A DNA stretch of 64,000 nt from Halioglobus sp. (lineage in GTDB: Bacteria; Pseudomonadota; Gammaproteobacteria; Pseudomonadales; Halieaceae): contig JAQWNG010000008.1 of the NCBI GenBank assembly GCA_029246385.1, positions 156,610-220,609 on the forward strand. The letters run 5' to 3'. This document shows, in pieces, positions 53,730 through 64,000 of this stretch. Numbering within the stretch: the first letter of the stretch is position 1; each line of letters begins with the position of its first letter. The notes under the pieces were generated by a model, which was given only the letters and a program-made list of their open reading frames with translations, did not search any database and was not told the origin of the DNA. The translations under genes were made by a program, and so were the position numbers.

Positions 53730-54176
53730 TTAGTCCTCTACTTTCCCACCGGCTTTTTCTATAGCCTCACGTGCACCCTTGGTAACCGCTAAGCCCTTTA
53801 GGGTGAGCGCTTTAGCCAAATCGCCAGAAAGAAAAACGCGGGCACGCACTACGTTATTCCTGACCAGATCTGCATTTTTTAACACCTCGAGGTCTACAAC
53901 ATCTCCCTCTATGGCATTTAACTCACCCAGACGAATCTGCGCCGTAGTGCGACTGATACGAGAAGAAAATCCATACTTCGGAAGGCGCTTCTGCAACGGC
54001 ATTTGACCACCCTCAAATCCAGCACGAATTCCTCCACCCGAACGCGCCTTTTGACCCTTGTGACCGCGGCCTGCCGTCTTGCCTGTGCCACTTCCGATAC
54101 CCCGACCCACGCGCTTGGGATCTTTCTTCGCTCCCGGCGCTGGACTTAGGCTATTCAACCGCATTACGTCCGACAT
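53730..54176 (-). CDS. rplO: 50S ribosomal protein L15
   Basis: [38 protein letters not shown]. Confidence 0.99.
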   Translation of the reverse strand: MSDVMRLNSLSPAPGAKKDPKRVGRGIGSGTGKTAGRGHKGQKARSGGGIRAGFEGGQMPLQKRLPKYGFSSRISRTTAQIRLGELNAIEGDVVDLEVLKNADLVRNNVVRARVFLSGDLAKALTLKGLAVTKGAREAIEKAGGKVED

Positions 54177-54179
54177 ACT

Positions 54180-54362
54180 TTACTCCTCTACCCTCACTAG
54201 GTAGTGCACTTGGTTTATCATGCCCCTGACGGAAGGCGTATCCTCAACCTTCACAGTGTGGCCAATACGACGCAAACCAAGACCCACCAAACACGCCCTA
54301 TGATTTTTCAGACGATGGAAGCCGCTTCTGACCTGCGTTACTTTGATAGATGCTTTAGCCAT
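54180..54362 (-). CDS. rpmD: 50S ribosomal protein L30
   Basis: [37 protein letters not shown]. Confidence 0.98.
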   Translation of the reverse strand: MAKASIKVTQVRSGFHRLKNHRACLVGLGLRRIGHTVKVEDTPSVRGMINQVHYLVRVEE

Positions 54363-54380
54363 GACTAGCAAACCTACTAA

Positions 54381-54893
54381 TTAATTCAGAATTTCTTCGA
54401 CGGTCTTGCCGCGTTTAGCGGCAACATCTTCTGGTGAAGACATATCACGAAGACCATTGAAAGTTGCCCTTACTACGTTAATTGGATTAGTTGAACCGTA
54501 ACATTTCGCTAATACATTATGCACACCGGCGATCTCAAGCACCGCGCGCATCGCACCGCCAGCGATAACTCCGGTACCTTCTGACGCTGGCTGCATATAA
54601 ACCTTAGAAGCGCCATGTGCCGCCTTAATTGGATACTGAATCGTCCCGCTATTAAGTTGAACTTGTATCATGTTCCTGCGCGCCGCCTCCATTGCCTTCT
54701 GAATGGCGGCTGGAACCTCACGGGCTTTGCCTCGACCGAAGCCCACCTTGCCTTTACCGTCACCCACAACCGTAAGGGCGGTAAAACTAAAAATACGTCC
54801 GCCCTTTACCACCTTGGACACACGATTAACCTGAACCAGCTTCTCTTGGAGGTCGCCGTCTTGTTGCTGCTTTTTCTGATCGTTAAAAGCCAT
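54381..54893 (-). CDS. rpsE: 30S ribosomal protein S5
   Basis: [43 protein letters not shown]. Confidence 0.99.
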   Translation of the reverse strand: MAFNDQKKQQQDGDLQEKLVQVNRVSKVVKGGRIFSFTALTVVGDGKGKVGFGRGKAREVPAAIQKAMEAARRNMIQVQLNSGTIQYPIKAAHGASKVYMQPASEGTGVIAGGAMRAVLEIAGVHNVLAKCYGSTNPINVVRATFNGLRDMSSPEDVAAKRGKTVEEILN

Positions 54894-54902
54894 ATCTTTA
54901 CC

Positions 54903-55253
54903 CTAGAATTCCAATCCGGTTTCGCGAGCAGCATCGGCCAGCGCTTTAACGCGACCATGATATCTAAATCCACTGCGATCAAAGGCTACCGCTACAACGC
55001 CCGCTTTTTTTGCCCGCTCAGCGACCAACTTACCGACTTTTTCTGCCGCTGCAATATTGCCAGTAGCGTCGCTTCTTAGGTCAGAGTCTAGTGTAGACGC
55101 ACTCGCGATCACCTTATCTCCAGCCGGAGCAATAATCTGAGCATAGATATGCCGAGGTGTACGGTGGACACTTAACCGGTTCATTCCTAAGCTACGAATT
55201 TGGGTACGAGTGCGACGTGCGCGACGTAACCGTGAATCATTTTTTGTACTCAT
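54903..55253 (-). CDS. rplR: 50S ribosomal protein L18
   Basis: [32 protein letters not shown]-term [21 protein letters not shown]. Confidence 0.99.
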   Translation of the reverse strand: MSTKNDSRLRRARRTRTQIRSLGMNRLSVHRTPRHIYAQIIAPAGDKVIASASTLDSDLRSDATGNIAAAEKVGKLVAERAKKAGVVAVAFDRSGFRYHGRVKALADAARETGLEF

Positions 55254-55262
55254 CTCAAATAC

Positions 55263-55790
55263 CTACTTCTTCTTGGCTTCTTTACGACGGACAAACTCAT
55301 CAGAGTAGCGGATACCCTTGCCTTTATAGGGCTCTGGCGGACGGAAGCTGCGAAGTTCAGCTGCCGCTTGCCCAACAGCGTGCTTATCAATACCCTGTAA
55401 AGTCACTTCGGTTGGACTAGGGCTGTGAGCAGAGACGCCCTCTGGCAATTCATAGTTCACCGGATGGGAGAGACCCACTGTCAGATTGACAACATTTCCA
55501 CTAACCTTGGCTCTGTAACCTACGCCGTTGAGAACCAGTTTTTTCTCCCAGCCCTCGCTTACTCCTCTCACCATATTATTTACTAGGGCGCGCGTTGTTC
55601 CTGCCATGGCGCCCAGTTTTGGGCTATCATACTCAAAGGTAATTACACCGTCGTCCTGCGTAAAATGAATCCCCTCTGAAAGTGACACTTCCAGCGAACC
55701 CTTGCTACCTTTTACAGTGACATCGCTACCACTAAGCTTGACCTCTACACCACTGGGGAGCTGGATCGGATCTTTTGCGACTCTAGACAT
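55263..55790 (-). CDS. rplF: 50S ribosomal protein L6
   Basis: [45 protein letters not shown]. Confidence 0.99.
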   Translation of the reverse strand: MSRVAKDPIQLPSGVEVKLSGSDVTVKGSKGSLEVSLSEGIHFTQDDGVITFEYDSPKLGAMAGTTRALVNNMVRGVSEGWEKKLVLNGVGYRAKVSGNVVNLTVGLSHPVNYELPEGVSAHSPSPTEVTLQGIDKHAVGQAAAELRSFRPPEPYKGKGIRYSDEFVRRKEAKKK

Positions 55791-55820
55791 TTTGAAATAC
55801 TCTTTAGCTCAAAACAGGGT

Positions 55821-56216
55821 TTAGTAAACAGTACATAGTACTTCGCCGCCGATACCAGCCGCGCGAGCTGCTCGATCGGTCATTACGCCGCGCGAGGTGG
55901 AAATGATCGCCACACCTAACCCGGCACGCACCGAAGGCAGCTCACCGCTGCCGGAGTATCGACGCAGACTAGGACGACTAACGCGATCTATTTCCGCCAC
56001 GACAGGCTTTCCTAAGTGATACTTCAGCTCAATTGCCAAGCGGGGCTTGCCTGCTTCTACCGTAGCGGTAACATTATTAACATAACCCTCGTCTTGCAAT
56101 ACCTTGGCAACGGCTGCTTTTAACTTCGAGCCAGGCATCTCAACCCGCTCTTTCCCTGCCATTTGTGCGTTACGAATGCGGGTTAACATATCTGCTAGTG
56201 GATCTTGCATACTCAT
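55821..56216 (-). CDS. rpsH: 30S ribosomal protein S8
   Basis: [22 protein letters not shown]. Confidence 0.99.
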   Translation of the reverse strand: MSMQDPLADMLTRIRNAQMAGKERVEMPGSKLKAAVAKVLQDEGYVNNVTATVEAGKPRLAIELKYHLGKPVVAEIDRVSRPSLRRYSGSGELPSVRAGLGVAIISTSRGVMTDRAARAAGIGGEVLCTVY

Positions 56217-56248
56217 AATCAATTAATCTCCGTAAACCAATTTTGCGG

Positions 56249-56554
56249 CTACCAGCTTGACTTAACTAGACCTGGAACGTCGCCACGCATTGCGGCCTCA
56301 CGCAGCTTATTTCGACAAAGTCCGAATTTCCTATAGACCCCATGTGGTCTACCGGTAATCGCGCATCGACGCCGCTGGCGAACGGGGCTGGCGTCGCGGG
56401 GAAGTTTTTGCAGTCTAACCTGAGCATCCCATTTTTCATCGTCAGAGGCATTTGCATCGACCAAAATCGCCTTCAATGACGCGCGCTTTGCCGCGTACTT
56501 CGCTACTGTTTGAGTGCGCTTATTTTCGCGCGCAATCATTGATTTTTTTGCCAT
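56249..56554 (-). CDS. rpsN: 30S ribosomal protein S14 (long, zinc-independent form)
   Basis: [64 protein letters not shown]. Confidence 0.99.
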   Translation of the reverse strand: MAKKSMIARENKRTQTVAKYAAKRASLKAILVDANASDDEKWDAQVRLQKLPRDASPVRQRRRCAITGRPHGVYRKFGLCRNKLREAAMRGDVPGLVKSSW

Positions 56555-56566
56555 GTGTAAAGCCTC

Positions 56567-57106
56567 TTAATCCTTAAGTGGGAAGTTGAAAGCACGCAAA
56601 AGTGCACGGCCTTCATCATCCGTACGAGCCGAAGTGGTGATAGTAATGTCCATACCACGCAATGCATCCACTTTATCGTACTCGATTTCCGGAAATATAA
56701 TTTGCTCGGTAACACCCATAGCAAAATTGCCTCGACCATCGAAAGACTTAGCACTAACACCCCTAAAATCTCGAACGCGTGGAATTGCTATGCTAACCAG
56801 ACGATCCAAAAATTCATACATACGCTCGGATCGCAGGGTCACCTTGCACCCAATCGGCCAGCCATCCCTAACCTTAAAACCCGCGATTGATTTGCGCGCC
56901 TTAGTTACAACGACCTTCTGACCTGAAATTTTCTCCATATCCGCAACGGCATTTTCTAAGACTTTTTTGTCACCCAAGGCCTCTCCCACGCCCATATTCA
57001 GCGTGATTTTAGTGATGCGCGGCACCTCCATCATATTGGCCAAGCCTAGCTCCTCCTTCAACTGAGGAACAATTTCGGTCTTGTATTTCTCTTTCAACGC
57101 TGCCAT
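56567..57106 (-). CDS. rplE: 50S ribosomal protein L5
   Basis: [30 protein letters not shown]. Confidence 0.99.
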   Translation of the reverse strand: MAALKEKYKTEIVPQLKEELGLANMMEVPRITKITLNMGVGEALGDKKVLENAVADMEKISGQKVVVTKARKSIAGFKVRDGWPIGCKVTLRSERMYEFLDRLVSIAIPRVRDFRGVSAKSFDGRGNFAMGVTEQIIFPEIEYDKVDALRGMDITITTSARTDDEGRALLRAFNFPLKD

Positions 57107-57139
57107 GTTTTCTACCCGTCGACCACTAAGCCCTGAGGA

Positions 57140-57454
57140 CTAGGCGTCGATCTCCTCACCACTGGATTTAAAAATTCTGACCTTACGGCCTCCATCAACC
57201 TTTATACCAACCCGATCAGCCTTAGCGGTATCAGGGTTAAATATTGCCACGTTAGAAATCTGAATCGCAGCTTCATTTTCCACGATACCGCCGGCAATGC
57301 CCGCATCTGGGTTGGCCTTGGTATGCTTCTTAACCATGTTGACTCCAGACACAATAACCTTATTGTTATCTAACACCTTGCGCACCTTCCCACGCTTACC
57401 CTTGTCCTTGCCGGCCAGGATAATTACTTCGTCTTCGCTTTTAATCTTTAACAT
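57140..57454 (-). CDS. rplX: 50S ribosomal protein L24
   Basis: [35 protein letters not shown]. Confidence 0.99.
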   Translation of the reverse strand: MLKIKSEDEVIILAGKDKGKRGKVRKVLDNNKVIVSGVNMVKKHTKANPDAGIAGGIVENEAAIQISNVAIFNPDTAKADRVGIKVDGGRKVRIFKSSGEEIDA

Positions 57455-57482
57455 CTGCTTCTACCTATACCTAGCCAGCGGG

Positions 57483-57851
57483 CTAGATAACTTCAGGGGC
57501 TAAGGAAATAATCTTCATAAACTTTTCACCACGCAATTCTCGTGTTACCGGGCCAAATATGCGCGTACCTATAGGGGCATCCTGAGCGTTCAAAAGGACT
57601 GCTGCATTATCATCGAACTTAATAAGCGACCCGTCAGGACGTCGCACGCCCTTTCTAGTCCGCACTACCACCGCAGTCATTACCTGCCCTTTCTTAACCT
57701 TGCCGCGGGGAATCGCTTCCTTCACAGTTACCTTAATGAGGTCACCGACACGCGCATAACGCCGCTTGGATCCACCTAGCACCTTGATACACATCACTCT
57801 GCGAGCGCCGCTGTTATCGGCAACTTCCAAATACGACTGTGTCTGAATCAT
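57483..57851 (-). CDS. rplN: 50S ribosomal protein L14
   Basis: [33 protein letters not shown]. Confidence 0.99.
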   Translation of the reverse strand: MIQTQSYLEVADNSGARRVMCIKVLGGSKRRYARVGDLIKVTVKEAIPRGKVKKGQVMTAVVVRTRKGVRRPDGSLIKFDDNAAVLLNAQDAPIGTRIFGPVTRELRGEKFMKIISLAPEVI

Positions 57852-57909
57852 CTTTTACTCCCACTGCGGACGAACCGCGAACCTCTAACTGCTTACATTC
57901 AGGCCAGAC

Positions 57910-58179
57910 CTAAGATGCGCTTACAACGACTTCCAACAATTTCCAAGTTTTTGTTTTGGAAAAAGGACGGGTTTCTGCAACCGTCACGGTATCGCCAACA
58001 CCACATTGGTTGTTTTCATAATGAGCATGAATTTTTGAAGACCGCGTCATATACTTGCCGTAGACAGGATGCTTTTCCCGTCGCTCTATCAAGACAGTTA
58101 TTGTCTTATCCATTTTGCTACTTACAACTTTTCCCGTTGCAAGTCTTGCACGCTTCTCTACTACCGACATCTTAGCCAC
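57910..58179 (-). CDS. rpsQ: 30S ribosomal protein S17
   Basis: [29 protein letters not shown]. Confidence 0.99.
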   Translation of the reverse strand: MAKMSVVEKRARLATGKVVSSKMDKTITVLIERREKHPVYGKYMTRSSKIHAHYENNQCGVGDTVTVAETRPFSKTKTWKLLEVVVSAS

Positions 58180-58363
58180 CCGCCTTTTCAGTGAGTAAAG
58201 TCTTCACCCGAGCAATATCTCGCTGGTTCTGTTGTAGTAGGTGAGTTTGCCCCAACTCCCCGGTCGCCTTTTGCATACGCATTTTGAACTGCGCTTCGCG
58301 CAGGGTCAGCAGTGTCTTACTTAAGTCATCGCTAGACTTTTCGCGTAACTCGCTAGCTTTCAT
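58172..58363 (-). CDS. rpmC: 50S ribosomal protein L29
   Basis: [37 protein letters not shown]. Confidence 0.99.
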   Translation of the reverse strand: MKASELREKSSDDLSKTLLTLREAQFKMRMQKATGELGQTHLLQQNQRDIARVKTLLTEKAGG

Positions 58364-58776
58364 TACATCACCGTCCGTTTAACAAATTGTGTCGCTATTG
58401 GGATCTTAGCTGATGCCAACGCAAAAGCTTCCCGCGCCATTTCTTCAGAAACACCCTGCAGCTCATAGAGCACCTTACCCGGCTGAATTTGGGCTACCCA
58501 ATACTCTACATTACCCTTACCTTTACCTTGTCGAACTTCTAGCGGCTTACCCGTTATCGGCTTATCAGGAAACACGCGGATCCAGATTTTTCCACCGCGC
58601 TTGATATGCCGTGTCATTGCTCGACGTGCCGCCTCAATTTGACGTGCCGTGATACGACCGCGGCCTACGGCCTTTAGCCCGTATTCGCCAAAACTAACCT
58701 TGCTGCCGCGCTCAGCTAGCCCGCGATTGCGGCCCTTCATCATCTTGCGGAATTTCGTACGCTTTGGTTGAAGCAT
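58363..58776 (-). CDS. rplP: 50S ribosomal protein L16
   Basis: [36 protein letters not shown]. Confidence 0.99.
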   Translation of the reverse strand: MLQPKRTKFRKMMKGRNRGLAERGSKVSFGEYGLKAVGRGRITARQIEAARRAMTRHIKRGGKIWIRVFPDKPITGKPLEVRQGKGKGNVEYWVAQIQPGKVLYELQGVSEEMAREAFALASAKIPIATQFVKRTVM

Positions 58777-58787
58777 CTGCGTAGCCC

Positions 58788-59459
58788 TTAATTAGTTGCT
58801 GTCTTCTGAGCGGCGTCATCCTGGCCTTCATTGCCGATGACTTCGCCCTTAAAAATCCAAACCTTCACACCAAGGATGCCGTAGGTAGTTGCGGCTTCAT
58901 ACGTGGAATAATCAATATCCGCCCGTAACGTGTGCAAAGGCACACGACCTTCTCGATACCATTCGGAGCGCGCAATTTCTGCTCCACCTAATCTTCCACC
59001 AATCTGAACCTTGATACCCTCAGCACCCTGCCTCATTGCATTTTGCACTACGCGCTTCATGGCTCTGCGAAACATCACCCGACGCTCCAACTGCTGCGCA
59101 ACATTTTGCGCTACCAATTTTGCATCCAGATCTGGCTTTCGAATTTCTTCGATATTAATGTGCACAGGCACACCCATTCTCTGCGTCAAATCTTTGCGCA
59201 GTTTGTCTACGTCTTCACCCTTCTTACCTATAATGATACCTGGACGAGCAGTGTGAATCGTAATGCGAGCGGTTTGCGCTGGTCGCTCGATAACTATACG
59301 ACTAACGGATGCATTGTCTAAGGCTTTTTCAATGTAAGCTCGCGTCTGCAGGTCAGTAATCAACTGCTTGGCATAATTTTTAGTCTCGGCATACCAGATC
59401 GATGTATGATCTTTGACGATCCCTAGTCGTATGCCTGTTGGATGTACTTTCTGACCCAT
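58788..59459 (-). CDS. rpsC: 30S ribosomal protein S3
   Basis: [31 protein letters not shown]. Confidence 0.99.
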   Translation of the reverse strand: MGQKVHPTGIRLGIVKDHTSIWYAETKNYAKQLITDLQTRAYIEKALDNASVSRIVIERPAQTARITIHTARPGIIIGKKGEDVDKLRKDLTQRMGVPVHINIEEIRKPDLDAKLVAQNVAQQLERRVMFRRAMKRVVQNAMRQGAEGIKVQIGGRLGGAEIARSEWYREGRVPLHTLRADIDYSTYEAATTYGILGVKVWIFKGEVIGNEGQDDAAQKTATN

Positions 59460-59470
59460 TTAATTTTCTC

Positions 59471-59815
59471 CTAAACTTCGCGGTGGCTATCTGCAACTTT
59501 AATCGTCACGTGGCAGCTGCGCTTTAAAATTCGATCCGCACGGCCTTTAGCGCGCGGCCGTAGCCGCTTCATAGTCATACCTTCGTCTACAAAAATACCG
59601 GATACCTCTAACTCATCGACATCCGCACCTTCGTTGTTCTCAGCATTCGCTATGGCTGAATTAAGCACCTTTTTTACAATATGGGCCGCTTTCTTAGAGC
59701 TGAACTCAAGCAAACCGAGAGCTTCCTCTACACGCAAACCACGCACCTGGTTTGCAACTAAGCGAACCTTCTGCGCCGAAATCTGTGCGCCTTTCAATTT
59801 TGCTGCTACTTCCAT
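59471..59815 (-). CDS. rplV: 50S ribosomal protein L22
   Basis: [36 protein letters not shown]. Confidence 0.99.
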   Translation of the reverse strand: MEVAAKLKGAQISAQKVRLVANQVRGLRVEEALGLLEFSSKKAAHIVKKVLNSAIANAENNEGADVDELEVSGIFVDEGMTMKRLRPRAKGRADRILKRSCHVTIKVADSHREV

Positions 59816-59842
59816 TTTCTATACCTCGCTACAGATAAGCGT

Positions 59843-60118
59843 CTAGCGCTTAGTCGCCTTGTCCGCGATGTGCCCTCGAAACGTGCGCGTTACCGCAAAT
59901 TCTCCAAGTTTATGCCCGACCATGTCTTCATTTACAAGAACCGGGATATGCTGACGACCGTTATGGACAGCAATAGTCAAACCAACCATATCGGGCGATA
60001 CCATAGAACGCCGCGACCAAGTTTTAATAGGTCTACGGTCATTGCTTTCAATCGCAGCTTCAACCTTCTTCATCAGATGAAGATCAATAAAAGGGCCTTT
60101 CTTCAGTGAACGCGGCAC
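59843..60118 (-). CDS. rpsS: 30S ribosomal protein S19
   Basis: [38 protein letters not shown]. Confidence 0.99.
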   Translation of the reverse strand: MPRSLKKGPFIDLHLMKKVEAAIESNDRRPIKTWSRRSMVSPDMVGLTIAVHNGRQHIPVLVNEDMVGHKLGEFAVTRTFRGHIADKATKR

Positions 60119-60156
60119 AATGTCTTCCTCTAGTCTCTTTGCTTTAACAAGCGAAT

Positions 60157-60984
60157 TTATTTTTTACCGCGACGGCGGACAATCAAGTTATCGGTGCGCT
60201 TATTCTTACGCGTTTTATAGCCTTTTGCCGGTGTACCCCAGGGGCTCACTGGATGACGCCCGCCTGAAGTTCGCCCTTCACCACCGCCATGGGGATGATC
60301 TACGGGATTCATCGCGACACCACGGACTGTTGGTCTAACACCACGCCAGCGAGAAGCTCCGGCTTTACCTAATTTACGCAAGTTGTGCTCGGAGTTAGAA
60401 ACCTCACCCAATGTTGCTCGACAGTCCGCCAATACTTTACGCATCTCACCGGAGCGCAGTCGCAAAGTAGCGTATTGACCTTCGCGAGCGACAAGCTGAA
60501 CAGAGGCGCCGGCAGAGCGTGCGATCTGTGCACCCTTACCAGGTTTCAATTCAATGCAGTGCAACACTGAACCCACGGGGATATTACGCAAAGGCAGGCA
60601 ATTACCTGCCTTGATAGGCGCAGCCGCACCCGACTGAAGAACATCCCCCGACTTCACACCTTTGGGTGCAATAATGTAGCGACGCTCACCATCGGCAAAC
60701 AACAGCAAAGCGATATGCGCTGTACGATTGGGGTCGTACTCCAGGCGCTCAACTTTGGCAGGAACAGCATCCTTGTTCCGCTTAAAATCGATTACTCGAT
60801 AGTGCTGCTTGTGGCCACCACCGACGTGACGATTTGTAATCCGCCCATTGTTATTTCGGCCGCCATTCCTCGTCTGATTTTCTAATAACGGCCCGTAGGG
60901 GGCGCCCTTGTGAAGGTCATCACTTACTACTCGGACGACGTGACGACGACCAGGAGAGGTAGGCTTACTTTTTAAAACTGCCAT
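60157..60984 (-). CDS. rplB: 50S ribosomal protein L2
   Basis: [55 protein letters not shown]. Confidence 0.99.
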   Translation of the reverse strand: MAVLKSKPTSPGRRHVVRVVSDDLHKGAPYGPLLENQTRNGGRNNNGRITNRHVGGGHKQHYRVIDFKRNKDAVPAKVERLEYDPNRTAHIALLLFADGERRYIIAPKGVKSGDVLQSGAAAPIKAGNCLPLRNIPVGSVLHCIELKPGKGAQIARSAGASVQLVAREGQYATLRLRSGEMRKVLADCRATLGEVSNSEHNLRKLGKAGASRWRGVRPTVRGVAMNPVDHPHGGGEGRTSGGRHPVSPWGTPAKGYKTRKNKRTDNLIVRRRGKK

Positions 60985-60998
60985 TTCGTTACTGCTCC

Positions 60999-61295
60999 TT
61001 AATCCGCTAGCGCAAAGTCGATGTCATGACCCTGCTCCAGCTTGACGTAAGCTTTTTTCCAAGTCGATCTGGTGCTGTAACCGTTCTTGTTGCGCTTTAC
61101 CTTACCTTTCACTCTCAGAGTATTGACATTGACAACCCTGACATTGAAAAGCTGTTCAACCGATTTTTTCACTTCCAGCTTGGAGGCATCGATGGCAACC
61201 TTAAATACATATTGATTACCCAAATCGGCAATTATGGTAGCCTTTTCAGAAGTATGTGGACCTACCAGTATCTGAAATACCCTCTCCTGGTTCAT
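60999..61295 (-). CDS. rplW: 50S ribosomal protein L23
   Basis: [38 protein letters not shown]. Confidence 0.99.
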   Translation of the reverse strand: MNQERVFQILVGPHTSEKATIIADLGNQYVFKVAIDASKLEVKKSVEQLFNVRVVNVNTLRVKGKVKRNKNGYSTRSTWKKAYVKLEQGHDIDFALAD

Positions 61296-61909
61296 CCCAA
61301 CATCTCCTCAAATTTCTTCACTGCATCGACGGTGATCATTACTTTGTCATGCCCTACTAGGCTTACAGGGTCAACGCCTTCGACATCAAGCACCTCGACC
61401 GCGTGCAGGTTTCGCGCAGCCAAGTACAAATTTTCATCTAGCTGTGAGCATACTATAAGAACATTTTCAACACCGTAGTCACTAAGGTGTTTCACTAAAA
61501 GCTTAGTTTTAGGTGCCTCCAGATCGAGGCTCTCTACAACCATCAAACGATCCTGCCGAGCCAACTCAGACATAATTGAACGCATAGCCGCACGGTACAT
61601 CTTACGGTTCACTTTGTGAGAATGATCCTGTGGTTGCGCGGCAAAAGTAACGCCTCCGCTACGCCAAATGGGCGAACGTATGGTTCCTGCTCGGGCACGA
61701 CCTGTGCCTTTTTGTCGCCAAGGCTTTTTGCCTCCACCACTTACCGCAGCACGATTCTTTTGCGCACGCGTCCCTTGCCGAGCACCCGCCAAATAGGCAG
61801 TCACTACCTGATGCACTAGGTCCTCGTTGTACTCGCGCGCGAAGGTGACATCAGAAACAGACACTGACCCTGCTTCACTGCTACCTGATTTTAAAACACT
61901 TAATTCCAC
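61292..61909 (-). CDS. rplD: 50S ribosomal protein L4
   Basis: [44 protein letters not shown]. Confidence 0.99.
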   Translation of the reverse strand: MELSVLKSGSSEAGSVSVSDVTFAREYNEDLVHQVVTAYLAGARQGTRAQKNRAAVSGGGKKPWRQKGTGRARAGTIRSPIWRSGGVTFAAQPQDHSHKVNRKMYRAAMRSIMSELARQDRLMVVESLDLEAPKTKLLVKHLSDYGVENVLIVCSQLDENLYLAARNLHAVEVLDVEGVDPVSLVGHDKVMITVDAVKKFEEMLG

Positions 61910-61927
61910 GTTAGAGACCCCCTAACC

Positions 61928-62563
61928 TTAAGCCTTGACTGCGGGACGAACAAATACGTCACCGCCCGGCGCACCAGGTATGGCGCCCTTGATAAGTAAC
62001 AAGTTCCGATCGACATCAACTCGGACGACTTCTAGTCCTTGAATCGTGACGTTCACAGCACCCATGTGACCTGACATTTTCTTACCCTTCCATACACGAC
62101 CGGGCGTCTGACACTGACCTATCGAACCAGGAGCTCGATGCGACAGTGAATTACCGTGTGTAGCGTCCTGCATCGAAAAGTTCCAGCGCTTAATGACACC
62201 TTGAAAACCCTTACCCTTAGATTTCCCAGCCACATCAACCTTCTGTCCTACTTCGAACCGCTCAACGGTCAAATCAGCGCCCACCTCAGGCGCCTCATCA
62301 GCGTCGCCTAAACGGAATTCCCAAAGGCCTGTGCCCGCCTCTACGCCCGCCTTGGCAAATTGACCAGCCTTCGCTTTGCTTACCCTAGAAGCCTTGCGAG
62401 CTCCCGCGGTGACCTGAATTGCTCGATAACCATCGCTATCGACATCTTTGACTTGAGTAACGCGGTTTGGAGATACCTCCACTACGGTTACAGGAACTGA
62501 AACGCCATCTTCGGTGAAGATACGCGTCATACCGGACTTACGACCGACTAAACCAATCGTCAT
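61928..62563 (-). CDS. rplC: 50S ribosomal protein L3
   Basis: [38 protein letters not shown]. Confidence 0.99.
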   Translation of the reverse strand: MTIGLVGRKSGMTRIFTEDGVSVPVTVVEVSPNRVTQVKDVDSDGYRAIQVTAGARKASRVSKAKAGQFAKAGVEAGTGLWEFRLGDADEAPEVGADLTVERFEVGQKVDVAGKSKGKGFQGVIKRWNFSMQDATHGNSLSHRAPGSIGQCQTPGRVWKGKKMSGHMGAVNVTIQGLEVVRVDVDRNLLLIKGAIPGAPGGDVFVRPAVKA

Positions 62564-62670
62564 CTTTACTAACCTCTCAGTGTACGGGGCTGAACCCTCT
62601 ATGGCCGCCTATTGCTAGGCATTACACACTCGGAGTTCCTGCTCCGAGCAGGTCTTGCTATAACATGTTG

Positions 62671-62982
62671 TTAACCAAGACTAATTTGTACTTCTACACC
62701 TGCTGCCAGATCCAATTTCATCAGCGCATCAACCGTTTTCTCTGTCGGCTCGACGATATCGAGCATGCGCTTGTGGGTGCGAATCTCATATTGATCACGA
62801 GCGTCTTTATTCACATGCGGTGAGATCAGCACGGTAAACTTTTCTTTTCTTGTAGGCAGAGGGATTGGACCCTTCACTAACGCGCCTGTGCGGCGAGCTG
62901 TCTCTACGATTTCCTGAGTAGACGAGTCTATCAGTCGATGATCAAACGCCTTTAGGCGGATTCGGATACGTTGACTTTGCAC
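62671..62982 (-). CDS. rpsJ: 30S ribosomal protein S10
   Basis: [47 protein letters not shown]. Confidence 0.99.
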   Translation of the reverse strand: MQSQRIRIRLKAFDHRLIDSSTQEIVETARRTGALVKGPIPLPTRKEKFTVLISPHVNKDARDQYEIRTHKRMLDIVEPTEKTVDALMKLDLAAGVEVQISLG

Positions 62983-63316
62983 CTAAACAAACTCCTAACA
63001 GCAAAGAACCAGAGGTCCGCAACGGAATCCCCCGAAAAAGTGAACGCGAATTTTAAAGATGGACTCCGGCCCTGTCAAGCGCAGCGTGGATTTAATTGCA
63101 GCAACTGACGAATATAGACAGAGCCACCCCACCCCCTGTAAACGCCAGACACAGCATATTGTGAAGTCAGGCGCTCACACACCCCTGCATCCCAACAAAT
63201 CAATCTGCTAACAGCCCCCGAGCGCTGCTTGAGCAACCCCTCAAGCGACCCGCTTGACGTAAACGCCTTCAAAGTCGACCATGTGGTCTGTTTACCGCAA
63301 TTATTAGGAAAAATGC

Positions 63317-63745
63317 ATGGAACACAAGCAGCGTACGCATTCAGTTTTTCTCGGCTATTTGCTGTGGATCTTTGGCTTCATTGGCGCACACCGTTTTTAT
63401 TATGGCAAGCAGATTACTGGTGTTATCTGGTTTTTTACCCTCGGACTTCTCTTTGTTGGCTGGATCATCGATCTATTCCTGATCCCATCAATGGAACGTG
63501 AGGCGGAACGTCGTTTTATACCGGGACCGGTCAATTACAACCTGACCTGGATACTACTGACCTTTCTAGGCTTGTTCGGAGTCCATCGCTTTTATATGGG
63601 GAAATTCGTTACCGGCTTCTTATACCTTGGACTTACGGGACTAGCTGTCACCTTTCCTCCATTCGCCGTGATAGTCGCTATCGGTGTGCTCTACGACTTT
63701 CTGACACTTAATGAGCAACTTTCAGAGCTTAACAGTGGCTATTGA
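63317..63745 (+). CDS. Tandem TM2-domain membrane protein
   Basis: Two copies of the G-x-x-G-x-HRFYxGK signature (GFIGAHRFYYGK and GLFGVHRFYMGK) with hydrophobic helices. Confidence 0.88.
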   Translation: MEHKQRTHSVFLGYLLWIFGFIGAHRFYYGKQITGVIWFFTLGLLFVGWIIDLFLIPSMEREAERRFIPGPVNYNLTWILLTFLGLFGVHRFYMGKFVTGFLYLGLTGLAVTFPPFAVIVAIGVLYDFLTLNEQLSELNSGY

Positions 63746-63805
63746 ATTTTATCGCTTGCGCCATCCTAGACTATCGACAGCGCATAGCCACAACCGCTCT
63801 ACCCA

Positions 63806-63834
63806 CAAAAAAGCCCGGCAAGTGCCGGGCTTTT
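63806..63834. terminator. Bidirectional Rho-independent terminator between TM2 gene and tuf
   Basis: AAAAAA-GCCCGGC-AAGT-GCCGGGC-TTTT; A-run and T-run flank a perfect 7-bp GC stem. Confidence 0.88.
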
Positions 63835-63857
63835 ACATTCAACCTGCCAGCAAAGCA

Positions 63858-64000
63858 TCACTCGATAATTTTAGCGACGACACCGGCGCCAACAGTACGG
63901 CCACCTTCGCGAATCGCAAAACGCAGGCCTTCTTCCATCGCAATCGGCGCCATTAACGACGCAACCATCTGAACGTTATCACCCGGCATTACCATCTCAA
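63858..64000 (-). CDS. tuf: Elongation factor Tu, C-terminal end (truncated by window edge)
   Basis: Manual minus-strand translation ...[43 protein letters not shown]. Confidence 0.97.
   Translation of the reverse strand, partial: EMVMPGDNVQMVASLMAPIAMEEGLRFAIREGGRTVGAGVVAKIIE

Noticed and set aside
49147-62982. Many plus-strand ORFs of 60-150 aa within the ribosomal protein cluster
   Set aside because: Antisense shadows of highly expressed, codon-biased ribosomal genes; no supported protein families.

Overview
This is a 64-kb gammaproteobacterial chromosomal window with four blocks. (1) About 1-14.4 kb is an accessory, AT-richer surface-glycan region. It holds a truncated Sel1-repeat protein, four glycosyltransferases, two SAM methyltransferases, three sulfotransferase-family proteins (one a tandem two-domain fusion), a GNAT acetyltransferase and a DegT/DnrJ/EryC1 aminotransferase, in two converging gene sets. 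(2) About 14.7-29.9 kb is redox and lipid metabolism: a DUF2007-like zinc-ribbon protein, a DsbB-like protein with a 51-aa partner ORF absent from the supplied track, a CurA-like oxidoreductase, a WS/DGAT acyltransferase, an acd-gst-acd-acd-abc1-abc1 gene string, GlpE, an ICMT-like protein, a ZIP transporter and an aldehyde dehydrogenase whose promoter carries a perfect 20-bp palindrome. (3) About 29.9-49 kb is housekeeping: proB-obgE-rpmA-rplU, ispB, pgi, manB-galU-manC, fabA-fabB, moeA-moaB-RmlD-like, ssb, an MFS transporter and uvrA. (4) About 49-64 kb is the alpha/spc/S10 ribosomal super-operon (rplQ to rpsJ, including rpmJ, also missing from the ORF track), a tandem-TM2 protein gene and the 3' end of tuf. 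I saw no rRNA, tRNA, CRISPR array or intact IS element. The strongest candidates for follow-up are the shared N-terminal repeat module in the glycan enzymes, the fused sulfotransferase, the lipid locus with paired UbiB-like kinases, and the palindromic operator at 28261-28280. None is proven to be a new system from sequence alone.
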